From: Cryptomeria japonica
Taxonomy: Eukaryota > Streptophyta > Pinopsida > Cupressales > Cupressaceae
Length of the DNA: 62,000 nucleotides
Assembly (NCBI RefSeq): GCF_030272615.1
Contig: NC_081408.1
Coordinates: 624,245,912-624,307,911, forward strand
Direction of reading: 5' to 3'
Shown here: in pieces, positions 1 to 12,398 of the stretch
Layout: every line of letters starts with the position of its first letter
Position numbering within the stretch: the first letter of the stretch is position 1
Translations under genes and position numbers: made by a program
Notes under the pieces: model-generated
Told to the model about the DNA's origin: nothing
Database searches by the model: none
The model's input: the letters and a program-made list of their open reading frames with translations, nothing else

Positions 1-822
1 CATAAATATGATACAATAAATATAACTATCATAAAGGATAAGGTAAATTAATAGGGATAAATATAAACAAGTTTTTATGAAAGGACACTCGTAAGAAAAG
101 GCATTGAGAGGCTATATAAGCTGGGAAGCGTGGGAGAGGACATGGAGTATGCACAAGTACGATGTAGCATATGTATTTCATATATGAGTGAGAGAGATAA
201 ATATATAACTTATACATATATGATATAAAAGTGGGTATCAGAGAAATATGGGATGCGGTAGAAAGAGAGAATATATGAAATAGAGCATACTGAGTTAGAT
301 AGATATTTGAAGGGACATTAGAATAGAGTATGTTATGCAATGGAAGATATATGATAATGTATTTTATAGTTCAATATAATAAATATATAATAAGTTTGTG
401 GAGGTTGAAGTATGAGGATGGTGAATGCACGTGTATATATTTTCCTTGTTCATATAGTGATCTTAGCACATACGATTCTCTTTCTCATTCATTACATTAC
501 CTCTAGATAAAACACAACACTAACATATAAATAACATAGATCATTGGTTTATATTTTTTTCAATGCTTATTCACTCATACTTATATAATTTATGCCTTCC
601 CATCATGATTTATTATATCTCAATTTTTTAACATCATCCTTATCTTATGTTCTTATATTTTATCACAATATCTCGCCTATGATTATTCGTAGACAATATT
701 TGATGAGGTGCATGACATCTAGCATACCTTATCCAATGATTACTTGCGTAATGCTATATTATCACATAACACTTTTAGATCCCACTTCTTGATATTATAT
801 TAATCTATCACACTCTTGGAGT
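1..822. other. AT-rich left flank, no gene seen
   Basis: Target DNA into which Element 1 inserted; it was once contiguous with 11108 onward. Only short chance reading frames occur, with no recognisable domain. The last five bases (818-822, GGAGT) are the target-site duplication repeated at 11103-11107. Confidence 0.6.
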
Positions 823-2027
823 TGTGTGTGTGAAAAGTGGACCTATATCTGTATCTGGAATACACAACACTTCAATTAAGTCATTAGATGCATGGTTAGT
901 AAATCAATAATCAATGAATAATAAACCATTACAAAGCAACCCATTGCCTTCTAGTAGATGTGAGTTTAGATTGCTCTCAAATTGCTAAGCTATCCAGTGA
1001 CTAGACAACACCTAAATAAAGGATTTTTAAATCTATATGAGCATGAATATGAGCTAAATGGATGCAAGATTTAAGCTAGATATGCAAGATTAATCTAACA
1101 TGATTTAAGCAATATATATGAATATTTAAGCTAAATGATTTAAGCAATATGAAATAACTAATATGCAATATCTCAATGCAAATTCTCAATGAACCTAAAG
1201 CAAAAACAACATAATAACAATATATTCTCCAGGATTCTTGAATGAGAGATGAGAGCCTGAATTTATAGAAAATTCAGAAAGAAACCAAAGGCTGAGATCA
1301 AATGATGATGAGTGGTCAAGATTTTCCAAGAGGAAGCACAATCCAGGTGGATTGATGTGATTGGATGCTTTTCTCAGTTTTAAAGGAAATTGAACTAAAA
1401 TCAGGATAAAATCAAGAAAATATTGATTTATTCTCTATTTCATTCAATTTTAATATTTAATTGTTTTAATTTCTTTCTTTGAGATTATTTATCAATTTTT
1501 AATTTGTTTTTCAAGATTATCTCCAATGGATTTATTTTCTCAAATTTTAATTCTTTTTTTTGTCAGTTAATTCCTTTTTTTGATTTGTTTCCTTTTTTGA
1601 AGATTTGTGCTCATAATTTCCAATTCCTCTTTCTTGATTTGTTCCATTTTTTGAAGATTTATGGCAATTTTTATTTATTTTTCAAATTAATTCCTCTTTT
1701 TGATGATTTAATGGTAAATTGATTTATTTTTCAAATTATTTCCTCTTTTTGATGATTTAATGGCAAATTGATTTGTTTAATTAAATATGCAAAAGATATT
1801 TAATTAAAATAAATAAGATAATTGTTTAAAATGATTTACTTGGAATGATCTAATTAATTAAATAAATATTTAATTAATAGTGGTTGATTAATTTTGCCAT
1901 GTGACATTTGATGATTAAAGAATTAATTGTGTGTTCAAGATTTATTTAATTGCCTTTGGTTAGGACCTTGGTGACATTGTCGAGATTAGGGGCCAATGGT
2001 TTAGATGACCATTTTTAGGGTATTACA
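823..2027 (-). repeat. 3' LTR of Element 1
   Basis: A 1205-bp direct repeat of 10007-11102. It is longer than its partner because the segment near 1600-1760 holds extra tandem copies of a T-rich block (TTCCTCTTTTTGATGATTTA). A TATA-like box (minus strand, 1261-1267) lies in the middle, as expected of an LTR promoter. Confidence 0.9.
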
Positions 2028-2040
2028 TTTGCCCCTCTTT
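2028..2040 (-). promoter_or_regulatory. Polypurine tract of Element 1
   Basis: On the minus strand this reads AAAGAGGGGCAAA and abuts the LTR start TGTAATA. This is the expected primer site for plus-strand DNA synthesis, and it confirms minus-strand orientation. The same purine run precedes the 3' LTR of Element 2 (46838-46851). Confidence 0.85.
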
Positions 2041-2099
2041 GAGTTAATGTGCGAGCAACGCGTTGGTTCAAAGAAAATTTGATGTCTAGGAGATACCAG

Positions 2100-2640
2100 T
2101 TCTGAAATTGATTGATCACGAACTAAATGAAGAGCGAGGTATTCAACTTGTTTTCAAGCGATGAAGCTGAACAGAGTTGATTAAAGCGATATCGATCCCG
2201 AACTTGATTGAACTAGGAACGATAGAGAGAAAAGATACCGAACTTGAACTTGATTGATCAAGAAGCGGATCTTACTGATCTAGAACTTGATTGAACTAGA
2301 CACAGTTAGTGAAGATAAAAATCGATCTTGAACTTGATTGATCAAGCCACGATGAGCGAAGATAAACTATCTAGCTTGATTCAATGCAATGAAATTGAAC
2401 ACCCGCTTAGATTGAGTGTGATCAAAGAAACTCTATAAACCCTTGATTGAGTTTAAATGAATAATCAGCTTGATGAAAAGCAATGAAATTGATTAACCTT
2501 AAGAGATTGATTCAGACAAAGACAATATCAACTTGATATGAAGTGATGAAACTGATATGCCCCTAGTGATTGATTTGATTCATATGGTCGAGAAATCTCA
2601 ACTTGATATAAAGCGATGAAGTTGAGATGCCCCTAGCGAT
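2100..2640. repeat. Degenerate GAACTTGATTGA repeats inside Element 1
   Basis: The phrase GAACTTGATTGATCAAG or its variants (GAACTTGATTGAACTAG) recurs at irregular 40-70 bp steps between about 2190 and 2350. Looser AACTTGAT(A)TGAAG versions continue to 2640. It looks like a decayed minisatellite in the untranslated 3' part of the element. No coding frame crosses it. Confidence 0.6.
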
Positions 2641-5600
2641 GAGGTCTTGTTTGATGTTTAGAAAAGATTAGTTGCTCGACTTGTAACGAAGATTTTTGAA
2701 AGAAATTCTCAACTTTGAGGTCATGAGTATGCCCCCTCGGGAGCGAAGTCGAAAGATAGTGAGGGTTGCACGGTGATTGTAGGCAAAAATTTTTTGAGCG
2801 ATTATAATTTATTTGAGCACAAAGATTAATGTTGAAGATTAAAATCAGAGTTAATGTGAGAATTAAATTGAGATTTAGCATTGATTAACGAGAAATTGAG
2901 CGCAAATTGAAGAAGAGAATGAGCAGTTGATGAAAGTGCTAAGAGGTCAACATCATGAAATTTCAATGAGAGAATTGACGTCAGATTTCGATTTCGATCC
3001 CGAAAATAGACTCAGGATAGTCGATTTACGAGCTCTTGATTTGATTTCATCGTACTTGTGTTGATTGATTATGAGATGTTGTTCTATATGCTTTATTCTA
3101 TATGTATGCAAATGGAATATGAATGTTTATTTTTGTTTCTTTTTATGCAAATAAATGACGATGCAAATAAATGAGGAGAATGAACTTAACTAGTAATGCA
3201 AATGTTTATTTTTCTTCATGCAATAATATGAATGCAAATAAGTATAAAATGAAATGTATGGGTCTATAGAAGATGCTCATGTATGCAGCTAACATCTCAA
3301 TACACAAGTACTTGATCGGAGAAACGATGATGAAAAAGAGACCACTTAGCTGAGAAATGATGAATCTTCAAACTCTCATTCAGAAGATAAAGAGAGCATT
3401 GTTATTATATCGAAATCACTCTAAATTCACAAAATGCAAAATGAAATGCAAAATGAGATGCACAATGAAATGCAACCTAAACCTAGTCACTGGATTTGAA
3501 ATGCTTAATTTTAATCACTGAGTGTTTTACAACCACAGCAGGCAGATTAGAGTTCCTTGCTTTTCATGTGCAATATTAATTATCTTGTCCGCAATGACCC
3601 TTTTTTCATTCATACCCTTGGACAGATTTCGCAGGAACTTGGATTGCATGATAAAGAAGTTCCCTCAAAACAGACAAAGAAATGATGGGAACCTCCCTGT
3701 AGCATACAAATAGTCAGAGTCGAGGTATGTGTGGCGATTTCACCTTAATGTGAAGGCACTTATCAGAGACACCCAACTAATTAGATGTTTCCAGATCATC
3801 AGAATCATTCCTACAAGCAGAAAATAAAGAAAATATTATGCCCCCAATCCTTGCTCCTCTTATTCAAGATAGACTTCCTCGAGTTACTCAGAGGGATAAT
3901 AATGGAAAACCAACATGCATATCTCAAACAGTTTAGTGATTATTTTCAGTTTTGTTTTGCTTGTGTTCTCAGTGATAACACTCTTCAGTACTCAAGAGAC
4001 AAGTGACTGACTCAAAGTGAACGACCAGGTTTCACTGACATAAAGTTGACTTGGTTGACACTGCTTAGGACATGTAATGTGCTCTGTCGATTACCTAAGA
4101 CTAGGACATTGATCAGTTTCAAGCCATGAGGGTTCCAACGAACCAGGATGTCACGAAAGTGACTAAAAGATATGTACAAGATAAAGCAAAGATGCAACAC
4201 TTTAGTACAAGAGATAAGACCAACCTGGACAAAATCCAACAGCCATATTGATCTATGTCATTGTTTTGATTTAGTAATTGATAGGAATGTCTAGTTTCAA
4301 AGAGTAAGTACCTCGTATAAGACCAATCTGTTTGGTTTCGAGTGTACCCTTCCTTGTATAAGACATGTTGATGTTTGATAGAGTTGATAGATTGATTAAC
4401 AAGACATGCGATAAGTTTGATTGCAGATTTTGAGAGTTTGTTTGTGGTTGATTTGGTTTGAAGGATAGTTTATGCTTTCTTGCTTTGATTTTTTCAGTTT
4501 TTTTGATTTAGTGAATTTTTTTATTTTTAGGATTTTGTTCAGGACATTTTATGATTTTTAGGAGTTTGTTCAGGACATTTTATGATTTTTTAGGATTTTG
4601 TTCAGGACTTATTATGATTTTTTAGGAGTTTGCTCAGGACTTTTTATGATTTTTTAGGAGTTTGCTCATGACTTTTTATGATTTTTTATGATTGTTTAAT
4701 GTTTGCCCCTAGTGTCTAGCAAGGCAAAAGGGATTTTGAGTACATGAATGGATAAGCGAATGATGGTGGATGCTTTCAAGGACTATCTCACAATGTTAAT
4801 CCAACACAGGGACCGGATATAGCAATGTACAACAAGGATTTTAGCGATATAAAGCAAGGATTTTAGTGATGTAAAGAAAGGATACAATGTAACAAATCCA
4901 TATGGTCCAAAGAAGTGGCCATGTCAAGAGGTTTGTGGAAAGCATGTTTATGCATTTTCTCCATAGTATTGATCAAGATCAAGGAATAGATCTGGATAGG
5001 GGACAAATAGGATAATCAAGATCAAAGGTGGTAATGAAGGATGTAAGCAAGCAATGGATAGGAGCTAAAGGGTGTGGATCAAGTGCAATATATAGGACAT
5101 ACAAAACCTGTAAAGATCCTTAACCTTGTCAAGATCAAAGGTGGAAAAGGGATATGAATGTAGATCGAGCGAATGAGGGATAATGGAGGGTGAAGGATAA
5201 TATATGGATGTACATGGATGAAACTTTCCCCCAGTTTAAAGTGCAAAAGGACAATGGATTACACATGATGTTTGTTTGCCAGTTTTCATCATGGTACTTG
5301 CCCAAGGCGCAACAAGAAGTGGTTTTCACACAAGGATGAATTTATTTCTCTTTACTTTTTTTGATTTTTTTTTTCATCATTTTTTCTTTTCTTTTTGGAA
5401 GATAATAGAGGCATGACAGGGGATGGAACAAGGACCCCAACGTCTCGCTTCTTTGGATGGTACTCTTGGAATATGAGTTACAATAGAGCATGGCTATGAA
5501 GGTATGCTCAAAGATGTTGGTAGGATGATGAAATGAAACTAGGGCAAGGATTAATGCAAAGGATTGGATAAGAGGGATGGAAGGGTGAAAAAGAGGTGTT

Positions 5601-6034
5601 GGATAATGGATGGGATGTTGGAAGAATTGTGTATGGCTAGATGGAAATGCTGGAAAGATCAACATTGGCACATGCCTTGAGGGATGGTGGACATATGGAG
5701 GAGAAGTGAATCTCAGATTTTGAGATTTGGATGGAGGAAAGGTTACAGATTTTGAGGAATAAGAACCCAAATGAATGAAGGAGGTAATGGAGGAATAGAC
5801 TCAGAAGGTTTGGATGGAGGAACAACAATTTTGGATGCCAATTTTGATTTTTCTTTAGAATTTTGTGCTTCAAGTAGCTGCTTAGGGATCCACATGGTTT
5901 TTTATTTTTCATGCTTTTGTAGTTCCTTAGAGCACATTGCTTGTACAAGTGCCTTAGGAACCCATATAAATTTTGACTTTTCTTCTTTCTTTGTGGGCCT
6001 TTGTGGCATTTGTATTTTTCTTTTTCTTTTTGGA
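2641..6034. other. Non-coding internal 3' region of Element 1
   Basis: This is 3.4 kb between the gag remnant and the polypurine tract where an autonomous Gypsy element would carry pol. I see no reverse transcriptase, RNase H or integrase motif in any frame. Short frames such as 5342-5770 on the minus strand are Pro/Ser/His-rich without a domain. A five-copy tandem repeat lies at 4529-4690. Confidence 0.6.
4529..4690. repeat. About 32-bp tandem repeat, five copies
   Basis: Successive copies of AGGAKTTTGYTCAGGACWTT plus TATGATTTTT begin near 4529, 4560, 4592, 4624 and 4656, with few mismatches. It lies in the non-coding part of Element 1. Confidence 0.85.
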
Positions 6035-7933
6035 TCATATTTTGCTTTGTTTTGACATGTTGATTAGATGGGACATGTTGATCCTTGAGTACATGTGGAT
6101 TACTTGAATTTGACTTTTATGCTTGGCATCCAAATTTCTTGGAGGGAGATGCGTGGATAGATGGGAATGATATGGAGGTCTTTTATATGGATGGAAGGTA
6201 CTCGAAGACGTGTGCCTTTGTTGATCCCACACAAGGGATGGAGGGATATAGGGACCTAGAATGGATGGAAGAAATGAAGGGGAAGGTGTGTATTTGGATT
6301 TAACTGGAGAAATGTAGGATTTATGAGGGATACCAACACCTTGAGATTGAGAAATGTAGCCATTATAATCAATATTTTCTTTTATAGAAGGGGGTTCTAA
6401 TATACCTTGTTCATGAATGTCTAACCCTTTTCTTTGATAATGGATACTTTGAAAGATATTTTTAACAAAGGGTTTCTTCTTGCTTTTGATGCTAGAGGCA
6501 AGTTCATTTTGAGGTGGAGGTGTCTTGCAAGGTATGATAGGATCATGAAGTGAACATGGAGGATTATGACAAGGAGATGAAGGGATACTTTGACCTTGAC
6601 ATGGAAGAGGACCATTGGATAGAGTAGGAAGGGTGTTTGACTCTTCATTTTGAATAGGATCGTTTGAAAAGGTGGAAGAGGCATCATGATCTTGCTTAGG
6701 AAGTGGATTAGGGATGGGATTTGGAAGGATGGTTTGCTCTTGAGATGGAAGGGGGTCATCTTGGAAGAAATGGAAAGGTATAAGGGGATCATCATGGGAT
6801 TCTAGTGAAATAGGATCTTTTTCAATCATTAGATGGGATTGAGGAGTTTTGGTGTCTTGATCTTGATTTATGATAGGACTTGTTTCTTCATTCTTCAAAT
6901 TATACTCCTGGCATGGAACCACTTCTAAGGAAGGGATAGAATTTTGCATAGGCGTAGGGGATTCTTGGAAGGTCTCCATATTTTGGCATGATGGGGAAGC
7001 ATTTTGAGTGGGACTCTCTGGAGTGGGTACGTTTGGAATTGAAGTGTATGATGGCATAGGATTTGGGATTTTTAAATCTTTAGAGGAACTTGTATTATTA
7101 TTGGGATTAACTTGGATTTCCATAGGAGATAGCCCTTGAAGGTAAACATGAGAAGTTTCATTGTTTGAAGGAGATGATATGGATTGTTGTTGAGACGTTT
7201 TAGGAGATGAAGGCATCATGGAAGGGATGGAGGTCACATATGGAGCCTTGCTAGACATAGGTTCATGATTTTGATCCTTCTTAGAAGTAGTTCCTTCTTT
7301 TTCTTTAGGTGAGTCATTAGGGTCTTCAATTTCAATGACACCATTATCAATGAGATCTTGAATCTTATGTTTTAATTCCATACACATTGAAGTCTTATGT
7401 TTGTTATGCCTATGATATGCACAGTAACTACTCAAAACTTCACATCCCCATGTGGTCTTTTTAGGCAATATGATAAGATTGTTCTTAAGAAGCTCTTCCA
7501 AAGCTGACTCAATAGATTGCCCCAAAGGTGTAAATTGTCTATCTAGAGGATATTTGGAGGAAATGTCTTTATATCTTGGTGAAGGTGTCTTGTGAGCTTG
7601 TTTGAGATTTGGCTTTTGATTGTCAATTATTTGTTGGTATTTGATCGTCAAATCACATAATCATTTTAGCATTCCTTGAAGTTTCTCACTCTTGATATCA
7701 TGCATTTGTTTTTCAAATGGAGTCATTGATTTATTTTGTTGGATTTTTATGTCATATATTTTTTTCTTGATATCTTGAAGCATTTGAGCCAAGGTAGCCA
7801 TGGGAATTGGAGCTAAGGGAACCATGGGCTTCTTACTTTTGTCAAAATTTAGAAGAGCTTCTGGTTTGAATGGGCATTTACAACCGACGGGACCGAGAGC
7901 TAGATGTGTTGCAGAAGTCAAGATCAAATTGTA
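6035..7933 (-). pseudogene. gag: Tat-type gag C-terminal fragment with long Pro/Ser-rich tail (Element 1)
   Basis: A single minus-strand frame of about 630 codons, interrupted by one TGA at 7661-7663. Near the start of the second part it reads FTPLGQSIESALEELL, then a zinc-knuckle-like C-x2-H-x4-H-x4-C motif (CAYHRHNKHKTSMC), then KHKIQDLIDNGVIEI. The same order is seen in Element 2 (PLGEPLESVFKKL, CEFHKSKGHKTGNC, IIQDLIDRGDIEI), so this is the nucleocapsid end of a Tat-lineage gag. The remaining 400 residues are rich in Pro, Ser and Asn, with no protease motif. The start is uncertain: no convincing ATG precedes it, and the frame opens after a stop at 7934-7936. The usual gag core is absent. 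Loss of pol and the in-frame stop make it a pseudogene or a very diverged structural protein. Confidence 0.7.
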
Positions 7934-7954
7934 GCTAGTTATTCATTTAATATA

Positions 7955-8105
7955 GTGATTGAGAGAAGTTACTAAGATCTAGTTTGGTTTCAAAAATGAT
8001 CTATCCTGTGTAAGATGATATCTAAGTTAGTGATTGAGAGAAGTTACTAAGATCTGGTTTGGTTTCAAAAATGATCTATCCTATGTAAGATGATATCTAA
8101 GTTAA
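7955..8105. repeat. 75-bp tandem duplication
   Basis: The block starting GTGATTGAGAGAAGTTACTA at 7955 is repeated at 8030 with three or so mismatches and ends at CTAAGTT. It lies in the leader of Element 1 just upstream of its gag fragment. Confidence 0.9.
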
Positions 8106-9494
8106 CTTAGGTTTGATAAGATGTTTGAACTAGTTGAGAGATGATCGACAAAATCGTGCAATGCAATGACAGGGGTACACTATCAAGGTTTTTTATGCTC
8201 AGGAGGATGATGTCCAGTTTTATGCTCGTTGTAGACTGGTTTAGGCAAGTTTGACTATTCGGGACTGATAAAATCAAAAATTTGTATGACGGAGGATTGA
8301 ACAGAGACAAGATTCTGACAGGCAGAGTTTCAATGACTGACAAAGATCAATTTTTGATAAGGACTAAGTTTTTGATATTTGACAGAGACCAATTTGGACA
8401 TGAACAAAGTTTATCACTAAATTGTTTGATATTGTTTGATTTGTTTTCTCCAATTTCAGTATTTCAGTTTCAGTTTCAGGGATGAAAACACATAAAACAC
8501 ACAAGATGTATAATAATTCAATCACAACACGCTAACCCTAGAGAAGTTGGCTTAGAGAAGAAATTTTTTGCTTGATGACTTAGGTACACACCCAATAGCT
8601 AATCAGAATACGACCGCTAAGTCTCACGCAATGGATTCTCAATGCCATATTAGCCGACTCCAAACGCTAATGGGGGCACAATATGGCAAGTGTCTTGGGA
8701 GAGTTACTATCTCTCTTGCACAAAGATTATCCCCCTTTCAGAGGTGAATCAGGTAGCCTCTATCTTATAGTTTTTAGTTAGGAATTTCGTTTGAAATTAC
8801 CCCTTGAAGTCACACAAGCATGATTGAGGCCTATAGCCCGACAAGGTACCAAAACAATTGTAGTCACTTAAACGTGATTGAGACCACAAGGCCCTACAAA
8901 ATGCTCAATATGAGAGATCTCAAAGAGAAAACTCAAATAATCCCATCCTTTGAGACTTTAATCACCAGAGGCCTATTTATTATAGTGAGTTGGAATGCTC
9001 AGGTCCAACTGTACTCACTTGGGTCGTTCTCATAGGGCGATTACTTTTTCCCACTGTGACAGGGCCACTAAAGGTACACAAATCTCAAAACTTAGAAAAA
9101 AGCTTCAAGGGTCTAGATTTCTGACTGTTTGTAAAAGACAAGAGCATACTCTCCTACCTCTCAGATTTTTCTGAAAACACAAAAGACAGATTTGTTCTTT
9201 AACTAGATAGAAATTTAAGCACCTAAAAATTAATTTAAAGAATACACGATGTTTGGTCGATTCTCTTTAAGCAACCTACAAAACCAACGCATCAGTAGTC
9301 ATGTTGTTTTTTTATTCTTTGACAGGCGTATGTTTGATTGATAAATTCTTTGTCAAGCGAACCTGCAAACATTAAAAGCCCAAAATTATTTGCCAAAATA
9401 ACATAAAAAAAAATCATCAAAAGAAAATTGTAGCATGCAAACTATAAATTAAACTAATCTAACAAGAATTTCCATTTTTTATGACTATCCTAGT
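8106..9494. other. Non-coding leader of Element 1
   Basis: This is the 5' untranslated region of the minus-strand element between primer site and gag. No domain is seen on either strand, and the short frames (for example 8820-9035 plus) have no recognisable content. Confidence 0.5.
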
Positions 9495-9880
9495 TATGAC
9501 AGTTTTGATAGTACTTCACTCTGTCGTTTATAACTTTTCAACCAGAGCTAATTTGGAAAATCGCTGCGGTGAAAATGTGGACACCTTGGTTTTACAGAAC
9601 ATATTAAAATTTTGTTTAGATCCAACAGTTAAATAAAACATTATGCCTTCCGAATAGAGACCATTTTTGACTGTCACAAAAGAATAAGTAAAATGATAGT
9701 ACTGCACTCTGTCGTTCATAACTTTCAAACCATAAATTATTAGGAAAATCTCTTCGGTGAAAATGTAGAAATATTGGTTTTCAACAACATATCAAAAATT
9801 GGTTTAGATCCAATGGTTCAATAAAATGTTATGTCCTCCAAAAAGAGACCATTATTTACTGTCATAGAAGAACACGCAAA
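9495..9880. repeat. 188-bp tandem duplication in Element 1 leader
   Basis: The block with GATAGTACTTCACTCTGTCG at 9507 recurs at 9695 (GATAGTACTGCACTCTGTCG). The downstream sequence is also shared, including CGGTGAAAATGT, TTTAGATCCAA and AGAGACCATT. Identity is clearly reduced, roughly 80% by eye. Confidence 0.8.
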
Positions 9881-9974
9881 AAGAAAGATTTTTATTTGCA
9901 AATTTAACACATGTTTATTAGTTATAAAAACTAAACATTAAATTTTTTCAAAAAACATTAGAAATATTGTAGTC

Positions 9975-10002
9975 GTGATTTCGAGCCCTACGGTGGGTGC
10001 CA
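9975..10002 (-). promoter_or_regulatory. Primer binding site, tRNA-Lys type (Element 1)
   Basis: On the minus strand, four bases after the LTR end, the sequence starts TGGCACCCACCGTAGGGC and continues TCGAAATCAC. From established tRNA sequences, the complement of the 3' end of plant tRNA-Lys begins TGGCGCCCACCGTGGGGC and continues TCGAACCCAC. That is 24 of 28 positions matched. It primes minus-strand synthesis and fixes the element's orientation. Confidence 0.8.
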
Positions 10003-10006
10003 AAAA

Positions 10007-11102
10007 TGTGTTTGTGAAAATTGGACCTGTATCTGTATCTGGAATACACAATACTTCAATTAAGTCATTAGATGCATGGTTAGTAAATCAATAATCAATG
10101 AATAATAAACCATTACAAAGCAACCCATTGCCTTCTAGTAGATGCGAGTTTAGATTGCTCTCAGATTGCCAAGCTATCCAGTGACTAGACAACACCTAAA
10201 CGAAGGATTTTTAAATCTATATGATCATGAATATGAGCTAAATGGATGCAAGATTTAAGCTAGATATGCAAGATTAATCTAACATGATTTAAGCAATATA
10301 TGAATATTTAAGCTAAATGATTTAAGCAATATGAAATAACTAATATGCAATATCTCAATGCAAATTCTCAATGAACCTAGAGCAAAAACAACATAATAAC
10401 AATATATTCTCCAGGATTCTTGAATGAGAGATGAGAGCCTGAATTTATAGAAAATTCAGAAAGAAACCAAAGGTTGAGATCAAATGATGATGAGTGGTCA
10501 AGATTTTCCAAGAGGAAGCACAATCCAGGTGGATTGATGTGATTGGATGCTTTTCTCAATTTTAAAGGAAATTGAACTAAAATTAAGATAAAATCAAGAA
10601 AAAACTGATTTATTCTCTATTTCATTCAATTTTAATATTTAATTGTTTTAATTGCTTTCTTTGAGATTATTTATCAATTTTTAATTTGTTTTTCAAGATT
10701 ATCTCCAATTGATTTATTTTCTTAATTCTTTTTTTGTCAATTAATTCCTTTTTTGATTTGTTTCTTTTTTTGTAGATTTGTGCTCATAATTTCCAATTCC
10801 TCTTTCTTGATTTGTTTCCTTTTTTGATGATTTAATGGCAAATTGATTTGTTTAATTAAATATGCAAAAGATATTTAATTAAAATAAATAAGATAATTGT
10901 TTAAAATGATTTACTTGGAATGATTTAATTAATTAAATAAATATTTAATTAATATTGGTTGATTAATTTTGCCATGTGACATTTGATGATTAAAGAATTA
11001 ATTGTGTGCTCAATATTTATTTAATTGTCTTTGGTTAGGACCTTGGTGACGTTGTCGAGATTAGAGGCCCATGGTTTAGATGACCATTTTTAGGGTATTA
11101 CA
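10007..11102 (-). repeat. 5' LTR of Element 1
   Basis: A 1096-bp direct repeat of 823-2027. On the minus strand it starts at 11102 with TGTAATACCC and ends at 10007 with CACA. A TATA-like box (TATAAAT, minus strand, 10443-10449) would drive leftward transcription. The duplicated target GGAGT follows at 11103-11107. Confidence 0.9.
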
Positions 11103-11107
11103 GGAGT

Positions 11108-11690
11108 TACCTACTAGGACTACCTTACCATATCACACTTATAGAGCTATCCTTTTGCTTTGGGGGCATCATGCCTCTCTCCTCATTCTTTGTGCTTTTA
11201 TTACCACATCCTTACATTAGGGGGCAACATGTATTTCCTATTAATATTATTCTTTCATTTTCATATCCTTACATTCAAGGGTATTGTGTTTTCCACACAA
11301 CGTATTATACTCATTAGCACATCCTTACATTTAAGGGCATCACACCTTCCCCCTTGATTCTTATGCATTTTTATAGCCACATCCTTCCATTTATGAGCAC
11401 ACAACTTCCTCCTTGTACATATTGTAATACCATCATCACTTTTTACATCAATGTCATCAAGCTTTCTCCCATATTAATTATGCCTTTATTGAGTTATCTT
11501 GCTTCTAGAGTTGTTGTTATTATTTGTACTTGCATCGAGAGGAACATGTTTTTCCCATGATATTTGTGCTCAAGTATCACCATATTGTCATATTGAGGGC
11601 ATCATGCTTTCTCTCATGACAGTTCCACCTACATTATCTTATTGTTAGGGGCATCATGGCCTCCCCTATATGAATTGTTTCTACCTCTAG
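11108..11690. repeat. Decayed tandem repeat, period about 57 bp
   Basis: The phrase CACATCCTTACATTTAAGGG followed by CATCA recurs near 11210, 11270, 11330 and 11390. Looser GGGGCATCATG forms appear at 11161, 11595 and 11650. Copies are strongly diverged and vary in length. This is part of the old DNA that received Element 1. Confidence 0.6.
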
Positions 11691-12398
11691 ATACATGTTA
11701 CTACTAGGAATATATCACCTTTCCTCACCTTTTATGTGTCCATGTTGTTAGCTTGGAGACATGTGCCTTTCTTATTGTCATGTTTTCTTTTGAGGTATTT
11801 ATAAATATATTACCATCTCCTAGATACCTATGTTAGGCACAACCTTGGCTTCTGGAAATTATATCCACCCCACACATATTTTTCACTTTTATCATTCTAG
11901 ATGCTACACTTGTTTACTACATTATACCATTGCTATTATTATTACCTTCAATGATTATATGCTTACTTGGTTGTATTTGGATTATATTTACCTTTGTGTG
12001 TTGTTTGTCCCTCTCTCACATGTTCTTGCATCCTCCATTTATACCCAATTGTAGGGGCATATATTATCACTAACATTCTTGCATTAAACTTTCAACTAGT
12101 GATAAGTGCTATACAGGGACTCATACATCTTGACTAGATGGATTAATTCCATACGACATGCTTGCACCCCACCAATCATGCTACGATTACCAATCATGGT
12201 GAAACTTTTACCATTTTTTTCATTTGTGAAATAAAAATCTACTTATAGTATTTTTTCCTTTTATTTTGTATGCTCCTAAGGAGAGCATGTGCTAAAAGAA
12301 AAACTTAAACTAGCTACCTATTTTTAAGGGGAATATAGGTAAATTTCATCGAAAGATATCATATTTGTTCGCTATTCCACTTAAAAAATTATATATGG
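11691..12398. other. Unassigned AT-rich DNA
   Basis: No reading frame with a recognisable domain is present, and no repeat structure is visible by eye beyond the tail of the decayed repeat to its left. Confidence 0.5.

Larger units (their letters stand above)
823..11102 (-). mobile_element. Element 1: pol-less LTR retrotransposon, Tat-type gag remnant
   Basis: A complete LTR element read on the minus strand. The LTRs lie at 823-2027 and 10007-11102, both start TGTAATACCC and end in CA on the minus strand, and are flanked by a perfect 5-bp duplication GGAGT. Orientation is fixed by three signs: a tRNA-Lys-like primer site just inside the right LTR, the polypurine tract AAAGAGGGGCAAA just inside the left LTR, and a gag fragment on the minus strand. 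The internal 8 kb has no protease, reverse transcriptase or integrase, so the element is non-autonomous. Its polypurine tract and gag zinc finger match those of Element 2, which suggests a related Tat-type helper. The LTRs differ by scattered substitutions and a length difference of about 110 bp, so it is clearly older than Element 2. Confidence 0.9.

Noticed and set aside
2028-2060. Plus-strand primer binding site after the left LTR of Element 1
   Set aside because: The sequence does not begin with TGG. On the other strand it is a perfect polypurine tract, so the element is on the minus strand.
5771-6303. Plus-strand frames opposite the Element 1 gag fragment
   Set aside because: Shadow frames of the minus-strand Pro/Ser-rich frame and its end, with no domain of their own.
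9975-10002. Sequence like the 3' end of a tRNA-Lys gene
   Set aside because: Only the last 28 bases match, with no acceptor partner, D arm or anticodon arm. It sits right next to an LTR, so it is a primer binding site.
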